Origin: Clostridia bacterium
Lineage (GTDB): Bacteria; Bacillota; Clostridia; Oscillospirales; Acutalibacteraceae
DNA length: 64,000 nucleotides
Direction of reading: 5' to 3'
Assembly: GCA_017548045.1 (NCBI GenBank)
Contig: JAFYNR010000016.1
Span: 56,307-120,306, forward strand
The number at the start of each line of letters is the position of its first letter. The stretch's first letter is position 1. A program made the translations under genes and the position numbers. Of the stretch, positions 58,376-64,000 are shown piece after piece. A model generated the notes under the pieces. That model saw only the letters and a list, made by a program, of their open reading frames with translations. It was not told where the DNA came from and did no database searches.

Positions 58376-59746
58376 ATGAAAACCGAGCTTCATTATTATG
58401 ACATATTCCCCAAGGTTTTCCCTGCGGGTAAAGAGGTTACAATTACAATAAAGCCCCTCGGCTATCACGCAGATTTCGAAAACCCCGATAAGATTTCGCT
58501 TCACATTTACGGCCTTGACGACGGCAATCCCAGAGATTACCCTCACAGAGGCAACGGCTACGAGCTCCCCTTCGAGTTTGACGGCTGCATAAAATTCACT
58601 CACACCTTCCCCCGTGAGCAGCAGTATTACGTGAGAATTATGGATAGGGACAGCGGCAAAAGACTTCTTCAGCTCAGCGTTTATGCTCTTGATGAGGACC
58701 TTTGCGGCAGATATCCCCTTATCGGTGACCTTCATATGCACACCTGCCGTTCAGACGGCAAGCAGTGCCCTGCAATCGTTTGTGCAAATTACAGAAAGCA
58801 CGGCTACGATTTCTTCGCAATTACCGACCATAACAGATATTACCCCTCGCTTGAGGCTATTGAAACCTACAAGGACGTTCCCATTGAATTCAACATCTGC
58901 CCCGGTGAAGAGGTTCACCTGCCCGACCTTGCTCCCGATCATATCAACGATATCCACATCGTTAACTTCGGCGGCAAATATTCGGTCAATGCTATTCTTC
59001 TTGACGAGCATACGGAAGAAATCGGCGGCGATATTGACAAGCGCCGTATTAACGGCTTCCCCGCCCCCGCTCAGCTTACCGAGGATGAATACAGAGCAGA
59101 GGTTGACGCACTTGCCGCAACTCTCGATATTCCCGAGGGCATCGAGCCCTTCACGTACGCAAGCTGTGTATGGGTGTTCAACCACATCAAAAAGGCTGAG
59201 GGTCTGGGAATATTCTGCCATCCCTACTGGCTTTCAAACGTTCATCAGGTGCCCGAAAACATAACCAACTATATGCTCAAATCAATTCCCTTTGATGCAT
59301 TTGAGGTTCTGGGCGGCGAAAACTACTATGAGCACAACGGCTTCCAGACTCACAAATACTACGAAATCAAGGCTCAGGGCTACAACTTCCCCATCGTGGG
59401 CAGCACGGACAGCCACAGCTCGGTCAACAACCGCAACGCATTCATCTGCTCAACAATGGTATTCTCACCTGCCAACGAGTGCGAGGCGATTATCGATTCA
59501 ATCAAAAAGTATTATTCAATCGCCATTGACACCATCAGCACGGAATTCAGACTTGTAGGCGATTTCAGACTTGCACGCTATGCCACCTTCCTTCTTCAGG
59601 ATTATTTCCCCCTGCACGATGACCTTTGCTATGAGGAAGGCAGAGCAATGAAGGATTATGCCTGCGGAATCGAGGGCGCAAAGGAAACCCTTGAATTCAT
59701 CAGCGGAAGAATCAAAAAACAGCGCGAAAAATATTTCGCATTCTGA
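58376..59746 (+). CDS. PHP-domain metal-dependent hydrolase
   Basis: Protein of 456 residues. An N-terminal beta domain of about 115 residues is followed by the PHP domain: LIGDLHMHTCRSDG (motif I), FAITDHNR (II), PGEEVHLPD (Glu), GIFCHPYW (III) and GSTDSHSSV (IV). The domain hydrolyses phosphate or phosphonate esters in relatives; here the N-terminal module may bind substrate. There is no signal peptide. The gene lies 13 bp after the dehydrogenase and 14 bp before the GPH gene. The reaction is not predictable. Confidence 0.82.
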   Translation: MKTELHYYDIFPKVFPAGKEVTITIKPLGYHADFENPDKISLHIYGLDDGNPRDYPHRGNGYELPFEFDGCIKFTHTFPREQQYYVRIMDRDSGKRLLQLSVYALDEDLCGRYPLIGDLHMHTCRSDGKQCPAIVCANYRKHGYDFFAITDHNRYYPSLEAIETYKDVPIEFNICPGEEVHLPDLAPDHINDIHIVNFGGKYSVNAILLDEHTEEIGGDIDKRRINGFPAPAQLTEDEYRAEVDALAATLDIPEGIEPFTYASCVWVFNHIKKAEGLGIFCHPYWLSNVHQVPENITNYMLKSIPFDAFEVLGGENYYEHNGFQTHKYYEIKAQGYNFPIVGSTDSHSSVNNRNAFICSTMVFSPANECEAIIDSIKKYYSIAIDTISTEFRLVGDFRLARYATFLLQDYFPLHDDLCYEEGRAMKDYACGIEGAKETLEFISGRIKKQREKYFAF

Positions 59747-59760
59747 GGAGGTCAAACACA

Positions 59761-61218
59761 GTGGAAAAACAGCGTTCACTTGAAGCCGCCGAAATGAAGC
59801 ACCCGAACAAAATCGGATTCAGAGACGGTCTGGGCTACGCATTCGGCGATGCGGCAAACCTTTTTGTTCTTACTTACGTTTCATCTTTCCTGAAGGTTTT
59901 CTACACGGATATTCTTAAGGTTTCAGAGAATAAAATTTCGACCCTTTTGCTTGTATCAAGACTCTGGGATGCCATCAACGACCCTATGTGGGGCAACATT
60001 GTTGCAAAGAAACGACCCGGTAAAAACGGCAAATTCAGACCGTATCTGAAATGGTGTGCAATTCCCTTGGGCATTACGGCAATGCTTTGCTTCGTCAACT
60101 TCCGCAGCTTCACAACCAGCGAAGCCGTTGTGCTTGCCCTTATGTACGCATCCTACATAGGCTTCGGTATGATGTATACCGCAATGAACATTCCTTACGG
60201 TTCACTTGCATCCGTTATTACCGATGACCCCGACGGCAGAACCCTTCTTTCAACCTTCCGTTCAGTAGGTGCAGGTCTGGGCGGTGCCATCCCCCTGCTT
60301 ATCGGTCCCATGATTATTTACACCGTTTCAGGCGTTAACAGTCAGGGTGTTGAAGTTAAAGCGGCAGATGCAGACGGTATGTTCAGCTTCGGATTGATTA
60401 TGAGCATACTTTCGGTAATTTTCTACTTCTTCTGCTACGGTACAACCAAAGAAAGAGTTGCTTCACCCGAAACACCTCAGGTTGACACAAAGAAAACGTA
60501 TCTGGGTATGATTAAAAGCAGACCTTTCATTGTTGCCGCACTTTCGGGCATACTTATCAGCGGTCAGCTTCAGTTTGCTTCTCTTAACCAGTATCTTTAC
60601 AAAAACTTTTTTGAAAACACCGACCTTTCGATTATCGGCACAATAGCAAACTACCTGCCCATGGCAGTTATGATTCTGTTTATGCCCAAGCTCGTTAAAA
60701 AATTCGGTAAGCAGGAGCTGTGCAGCGTGGGCACATTCTTCTCAGCTCTCGCTTCCATACTGATGTTCTTCATTATCCCCCGTTGCGACAGACTGGGCAG
60801 CGGACCCGTTGTATTTATGATATTCTCCTTCATAATCGGCTTCGGTTATTCATTTGTAAGCATCACAAACTGGGCAATTATTACAGACGTTATCGACTAT
60901 CAGGAATACACAACAGGCATCCGAAGTGAAAGCGAGGTTTACGCAGTTTATACGTTCTGCCGTAAACTCGGACAAACCCTTGCCGACGTAGGCGGCATCA
61001 AGCTTCTCGGTGCGGTTGCAGGCTATAACGGCGCAATCCACGGCTCCGCAGGCTACGTTGAAGGCGTGGGCGAAGGCATCCTTTTCGTATGCACAATCAT
61101 CCCTGCAATCGTTTACACGCTCGTATTCATCCTTTTCAAATTCGGCTATCCTCTTAACAAATCAAAGCTGGACGTTATGTATAAGGACCTCAGAGTAAGA
61201 CGCGAAGTAACAGAATAA
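59761..61218 (+). CDS. GPH-family sugar:cation symporter (MFS)
   Basis: Protein of 485 residues with 12 transmembrane helices. The GPH landmarks are LGYAFGDAANLFVL, RLWDAINDPMWGNI (the D-x-x-N-D-P motif) and an R-P-F-ver near FRPYLKWCAIP. Such carriers import glycosides, pentosides or hexuronides with H+ or Na+. The start is GTG after GGAGGTC; the first ATG lies 11 codons later. It ends the operon, and its substrate is presumably what the dehydrogenase and PHP protein act upon. Confidence 0.92.
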   Translation: MEKQRSLEAAEMKHPNKIGFRDGLGYAFGDAANLFVLTYVSSFLKVFYTDILKVSENKISTLLLVSRLWDAINDPMWGNIVAKKRPGKNGKFRPYLKWCAIPLGITAMLCFVNFRSFTTSEAVVLALMYASYIGFGMMYTAMNIPYGSLASVITDDPDGRTLLSTFRSVGAGLGGAIPLLIGPMIIYTVSGVNSQGVEVKAADADGMFSFGLIMSILSVIFYFFCYGTTKERVASPETPQVDTKKTYLGMIKSRPFIVAALSGILISGQLQFASLNQYLYKNFFENTDLSIIGTIANYLPMAVMILFMPKLVKKFGKQELCSVGTFFSALASILMFFIIPRCDRLGSGPVVFMIFSFIIGFGYSFVSITNWAIITDVIDYQEYTTGIRSESEVYAVYTFCRKLGQTLADVGGIKLLGAVAGYNGAIHGSAGYVEGVGEGILFVCTIIPAIVYTLVFILFKFGYPLNKSKLDVMYKDLRVRREVTE

Positions 61219-61225
61219 GAAAAAG

Positions 61226-61258
61226 CCCCGTACAGTAAATCTGTACGGGGTTAAATTT
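61226..61258. terminator. bidirectional terminator
   Basis: A 10-bp perfect stem, CCCCGTACAG with CTGTACGGGG and a 5-nt loop. On the minus strand it is followed by CTTTTTC, on the plus strand by TTAAATTTT. It separates the GPH operon from the DUF2804 gene. Confidence 0.87.
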
Positions 61259-61262
61259 TACC

Positions 61263-62357
61263 TTACCACCTGTTTTCAACGTATTCGCAGAAGGTGTTCA
61301 TATCCTTTATTTCAATCTTTGTGCCGTCATCAAGGGTAACATCGCCGTTCCATATTCCGAAAACCTGATGGCAGTTCATCCTGCCTACTTTGAAATCAAC
61401 ATCCGTATGGTTATCAAAGGTGGGCATCATAGTCATATTGAACCTGCCGTCTTCGGAAACAAACTTCCAGGGTTCAAGGAATCTGTCCTTGGGGAATTTT
61501 TCAACGTCAACCGCACCGAATTTATGAACCTTGCCGTCATAGAAAATGCAGGTTTCAGTGGCATTGCTTTCATTGCCGATTGCCCAGGTGATTTCAAAGC
61601 CGAGAAGATGTTTTTCGCCTTTTTCATCTGTTATGTACTGATTACCGCTGCCCCAATACCATACCATTTTGTGAACGGTATTGACTCTTCCCCAGTCAAG
61701 TGTGCAGAATGCGGCATCCTTTGAGAATTCATATACATAATCGCCGCATACAAATTTACCCTCGCAAGGCATACACATCTGCTTGGTTGTCATAAAATAC
61801 TTGGTGTCGTCGCCGTCAAAAGGAAAGACAGTTGTTATATTTTCAAGACCGGGCATAATATCCATTGATACGTTGACCTCAACGCTCTTGCCCTTATACT
61901 TGCCTTTGTACCAAAGAGTTCTCTCTGTTTCTTTTGTATCAAAATCAAACTCGGTTTTGCCGATTTTATCCTTGTATCTGTTGGGTACATCACCCTTTGC
62001 AGGAGGAACGTGCTTATTGGCACCCAGGAAATACTGCATGGAATCGCAGATAATTTCGCCCGTTCTGATGTTTGTAAGCTTTGCGCCGACGTAGCCGCCC
62101 ACATTGATATTTGCAAAGCTGACAAGAATCTGCATTTCTCCGTCGTAAATGGTATAGAAATCCCATTCCTTACGGCTCATAATGCCCGTTTTAACCAGAT
62201 TGCGGTCGTACTCAAAAACATTGCGTTTTGCCCATCCCTTTGCGTTCAGAGTGCCGTCAGGATTAAGCAGAGGGGTACTTTCGGTATATTCGGTCTGCTT
62301 TGATTTTTCTGCCCAATCCTTGAAGGGCACATAGGTTCTTTTAAGTTCCTTGCTCAT
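61263..62357 (-). CDS. DUF2804 family protein (second of two)
   Basis: Protein of 364 residues and paralog of the gene at 2831-3859: matching blocks are CTLDWGRVNTV, MVWYWGSGNQYI, PWKFVSEDGRFNMTM, CHQVFGIWNGDV and LDDGTKIEIKDM. The N-terminal 60 residues (STPLLNPDGTLNAKGWAKRN) are longer than in the first copy. No signal peptide; function unknown. GGGAGGAAG precedes the ATG. Monocistronic with its own promoter, facing the sugar-import operon. Confidence 0.85.
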   Translation of the reverse strand: MSKELKRTYVPFKDWAEKSKQTEYTESTPLLNPDGTLNAKGWAKRNVFEYDRNLVKTGIMSRKEWDFYTIYDGEMQILVSFANINVGGYVGAKLTNIRTGEIICDSMQYFLGANKHVPPAKGDVPNRYKDKIGKTEFDFDTKETERTLWYKGKYKGKSVEVNVSMDIMPGLENITTVFPFDGDDTKYFMTTKQMCMPCEGKFVCGDYVYEFSKDAAFCTLDWGRVNTVHKMVWYWGSGNQYITDEKGEKHLLGFEITWAIGNESNATETCIFYDGKVHKFGAVDVEKFPKDRFLEPWKFVSEDGRFNMTMMPTFDNHTDVDFKVGRMNCHQVFGIWNGDVTLDDGTKIEIKDMNTFCEYVENRW

Positions 62358-62381
62358 TTTATCTTCCTCCCTTATGAGGAT

Positions 62382-62410
62382 ATTTTACAATGAATTTAAT
62401 TATTTTTCAA
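62382..62410 (-). promoter_or_regulatory. promoter of the second DUF2804 gene
   Basis: On the minus strand TTGAAA (62405-62410), a 17-bp spacer and TAAAAT (62382-62387). The rest of the interval up to the next gene holds hairpin array B and a terminator. Confidence 0.65.
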
Positions 62411-62469
62411 CAAAAAAATTCAGACTGAATTATTGACTCAACCGCACAAAAGCCAACCTGCAAGCATCA

Positions 62470-62588
62470 CATCGTTTTTGACGAAGTCAAAACATCGTTT
62501 TGTGTCCGCAAGCGGAATGAAGTTGAGCTACGCTCAAATGAAGTTATCTGCTAAAGCAGATAAACGGAGTTATGTCCTGCGGACATAA
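62470..62588. repeat. hairpin array B: variable palindromes separated by AATGAAGTT-like linkers
   Basis: Five perfect palindromes in 119 bp: TTTTGAC-gaa-GTCAAAA (62476-62492), TCCGC-aa-GCGGA (62505-62516), TTGAGC-tac-GCTCAA (62523-62537), TTATCTGC-taaa-GCAGATAA (62544-62563) and TTATGTCC-tgc-GGACATAA (62570-62588). Linkers are CATCGTTTT (62470 and 62493, flanking the first hairpin), then AATGAAGTT (62516), AATGAAGTT (62537) and AACGGAGTT (62563). Linker ends overlap the stem bases. Confidence 0.8.
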
Positions 62589-62592
62589 ACAC

Positions 62593-62631
62593 AAAAAATA
62601 AAAGCAAGTCTTTCGACTTGCTTTATTTTTT
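62593..62631. terminator. terminator hairpin beside array B
   Basis: A long stem, AAAAAATAAA plus GCAAGTC with GACTTGC plus TTTATTTTTT (one bulged A), works on either strand; on the minus strand it ends the interrupted gene. Confidence 0.78.
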
Positions 62632-62667
62632 GGCAGTACGTCTCACTTTGGAACCTTTGTTTTATAT

Positions 62668-63345
62668 TTACTTAGTACGACCAGTTCCATCACATCCGCC
62701 ACAAACATCACCATATCCATATCCAGGAATATCATTCCAAGAGTTTCCGAAATGAACTACGACCTTTCCTGTTCCATTACATCTTATACATTTTTCATCT
62801 TCAGGTATATACTCAAACTGGGACTCGCCATAAACAAAATCACCATTTTTAAAAATCTGATCTTTATCAAAAGAATATTCATCTCCATCGCTATCTTTGA
62901 AGCCGGTAGGTGCACTTGAAAATCTTCTGTAAATATAGATATTATACCTTGATGTATCAATATCATAATAATTTAATGACTGAATTTTTCTATACTTATC
63001 ACAAGTTTCTGCAGTATAGATCTCTTCATCTAATTCTGTAAAACAATTACTAACATAGTAATCATCCATATCAAATTTAATTTTGCCTTTTGTGAAAACT
63101 GTTGGCTTTTTATATTCATAAAAAAAAATATCAAAATCTACTGTTATATCCGATATACCAAGTTCCTTCTCAAGTGAGTCTATTTGCGGTTGAAGTTGTT
63201 CAATAACTAAATCCTTCACCTCATCCTGTGTAAGCGAGGGAATTCAAGCATTGGCAATAAATAAACTTATGATTGTTGCAACTATAAACAACCCTATAAT
63301 GATGAATATTTTTGTTTTATTGGGATTTTGTTTGTTTTCATCCAT
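62668..63345 (-). pseudogene. membrane-anchored CxxCxGxG-motif protein interrupted by an in-frame TGA
   Basis: A single frame runs from an ATG with a perfect AGGAGG RBS. The first 33 codons give a hydrophilic start and a transmembrane helix (IFIIIGLFIVATIISLFIANA, core of about 20). Codon 34 (63244-63246) is TGA, and the frame continues IPSLTQDEVKDLVIEQLQ for 190 more residues. The C-terminus has two DnaJ-like zinc motifs, CIRCNGTGK and CGGCDGTG. A GTG at 63219 could restart the C-terminal part. The region is far richer in AT than its neighbours. It is either a decayed gene, a phase-variable stop or a sequence error; no family recognised. Confidence 0.7.
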
Positions 63346-63485
63346 ATTAAAAGCCTCCTGTTGAATTTGGAATAAGAAATACTATATTCTCCTGTCGAAA
63401 ACATAGAATACATAAGCCGAAAGTAGAAGAAATAACATCATTTCTTCCAATCAATATATACAGACACTGCATTTCGATTTTGCAT

Positions 63486-63514
63486 ATTATATTATATACA
63501 TCTAAAAAAGTCAA
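63486..63514 (-). promoter_or_regulatory. promoter of the interrupted membrane-protein gene
   Basis: On the minus strand TTGACT (63509-63514), a 17-bp spacer and consensus TATAAT (63486-63491). The leader to the ATG is about 140 nt and contains an AAGAAAT/ATTTCTT hairpin. Confidence 0.75.
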
Positions 63515-63543
63515 TCCGTTTGCACGAAGGGCGACATTGTTTT

Positions 63544-63712
63544 AGTGATATTCTGCCTGGCGGCAGAGTGATATTTTCACTTCGTGAAAGTGATATTGAA
63601 ACCAACGGTTTCAGTGATATTATATTCGCCTATAAACTCGCGAAGCGAATAACACTGTGCGAAGTACAATAACACTGCGAAGCAATATAACTCGCCAAAG
63701 GCGAATAAAACT
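63544..63712. repeat. hairpin array C: AGTGATATT-linked and AATAACACT-linked hairpins
   Basis: Part one: AGTGATATT occurs exactly at 63544, 63567, 63589 and 63613. The intervening hairpins are CTGCC-tggc-GGCAG, TTTCAC-ttc-GTGAAA and GAAACC-aac-GGTTTC. Part two: a second linker of consensus AATAWMACT occurs at 63648, 63668, 63684 and 63704 (with a variant at 63630). Its hairpins have mostly GAA loops: TCGC-gaa-GCGA, GTGC-gaa-GTAC (one G-U), TGC-gaa-GCA and TCGCC-aaa-GGCGA. Period is 16-24 bp. No open reading frame crosses it. The array lies between the terminator of the tRNA cluster and the promoter of the interrupted gene. Confidence 0.82.
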
Positions 63713-63746
63713 AAAAAACTCCTTGAGAAATCTCAAGGAGTTTTTT
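63713..63746 (-). terminator. terminator of the tRNA cluster
   Basis: A 16-bp near-perfect stem, AAAAAACTCCTTGAGA with TCTCAAGGAGTTTTTT and a 2-nt centre, begins directly after the tRNA-Cys CCA end. Confidence 0.88.
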
Positions 63747-63821
63747 TGGAGGTGCCACCCGGATTTGAACCGGGGAATCAGAGTTTTGCAGACTCGTGCC
63801 TTACCACTTGGCTATGGCACC
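63747..63821 (-). tRNA. tRNA-Cys (anticodon GCA)
   Basis: Acceptor GGTGCCA with TGGCACC, discriminator T, encoded CCA. Anticodon loop CTGCAAA gives GCA. T-arm CCCGG-TTCAAAT-CCGGG. Confidence 0.97.
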
Positions 63822-63868
63822 ACACATTATTAAGTTATGAAAGCCAACAGGTATTTATGCTAAAAAAA

Positions 63869-63944
63869 TGGAGCGGATGACGAGGCTCGAACTCGCTACC
63901 TCCACCTTGGCAAGGTGGCGCTCTACCAGATGAGCTACATCCGC
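63869..63944 (-). tRNA. tRNA-Gly (anticodon GCC)
   Basis: Acceptor GCGGATG with CATCCGC, discriminator T, encoded CCA. Anticodon arm CCACC-TTGCCAA-GGTGG gives GCC. T-arm GCGAG-TTCGAGC-CTCG(T). Confidence 0.96.
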
Positions 63945-63950
63945 ACCTGT

Positions 63951-64000
63951 TGGTGCCTCCGGCCGGAATCGAACCAGCGACACGTGGATTTTCAGTCCAC
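63951..64000 (-). tRNA. tRNA-Phe (anticodon GAA), 5' part outside the window
   Basis: The 3' portion only: anticodon arm GTGGA-CTGAAAA-TCCAC gives GAA, variable loop, T-arm GCTGG-TTCGATT-CCGGC (one G-U), acceptor 3' strand CGGAGGC, discriminator A and encoded CCA. Confidence 0.9.

Noticed and set aside
63244-63246. TGA as selenocysteine codon
   Set aside because: No bacterial SECIS-like hairpin is apparent just downstream, the site follows a membrane helix instead of a redox motif, and no selenoprotein family is recognised.
63544-63712. Possible CRISPR array
   Set aside because: Repeats of 9 nt and self-complementary 'spacers' do not fit any CRISPR type.

Overview
The window looks like chromosomal DNA from an anaerobic, spore-forming Clostridia bacterium, probably a gut-type Oscillospirales/Eubacteriales member (the lineage is inference). 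Support comes from a complete spoIIIAA-AH operon, the clostridial gene order nusB-M22-like-xseA-xseB-ispA-dxs-tlyA-nadK-argR-recN, an anaerobic sulfatase-maturating radical SAM enzyme, and many short secreted or membrane-anchored glycan hydrolases. Genes start with strong AGGAGG-type ribosome sites, and TGA is an ordinary stop (standard bacterial code). I see no complete IS element, prophage, CRISPR array or cas gene.

Layout. (1) 0.03-13.1 kb: plus-strand glycan genes. They are anSME, sulfatase, DUF2804 and a secreted esterase, then (after a convergent M3 peptidase) GH43, GH5, a metallophosphoesterase, GH16 and a heparinase II/III-like protein. (2) 13.1-20.7 kb: a tightly coupled minus-strand operon of OYE-type flavoenzyme, SDR, fumarate-reductase-like flavoprotein, sugar isomerase-like TIM barrel, GH3 and an esterase. 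This is an unusual mix of redox and deglycosylation genes. (3) 20.8-38.8 kb: minus-strand core genes. They are an alpha/beta hydrolase, tyrS, the nusB-to-recN operon (with a TIM-barrel and an SGNH hydrolase fused onto its end), and the spoIIIA operon. (4) 39-48.6 kb: YfhO membrane protein; a self-contained two-gene cassette of a YgjV-like membrane protein and a Card1/Can2-like (DUF1887) CARF-nuclease; ispE and a PHP phosphatase; rfbD; and an M23/G5 cell-wall peptidase. (5) 48.6-57.2 kb: trmO, a fold-back repeat, a divergent TetR/CDF pair, tRNA-Thr, GH125, patatin, a prolyl-tRNA deacylase-like gene, a lipoprotein, nrdR and another TIM barrel. (6) 57.3-62.4 kb: a Gfo/Idh/MocA dehydrogenase-PHP-GPH symporter operon facing a second DUF2804 gene. 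(7) 62.4-64 kb: two hairpin arrays around a broken AT-rich gene, then tRNA-Cys, -Gly and (partial) -Phe.

How the genes work together. The accessory genes form a saccharide-foraging layer. Secreted or anchored enzymes (GH5, GH16, GH43, sulfatase, esterases) cut substituted plant or mucosal glycans, cytoplasmic GH3 and GH125 finish oligosaccharides, a GPH symporter imports, and several Gfo/Idh and TIM-barrel enzymes process sugars.

The most unusual items are: the CARF-nuclease cassette with no CRISPR nearby and an altered nuclease motif; three arrays of short variable palindromes separated by constant 7-9 nt linkers, two of them beside tRNA genes; a 166-bp fold-back element that forms the end of the TetR gene; and a membrane-anchored CxxCxGxG gene interrupted by one in-frame TGA. 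Promoters, terminators and starts were read by eye. Family names come from recognised motifs, not database searches.
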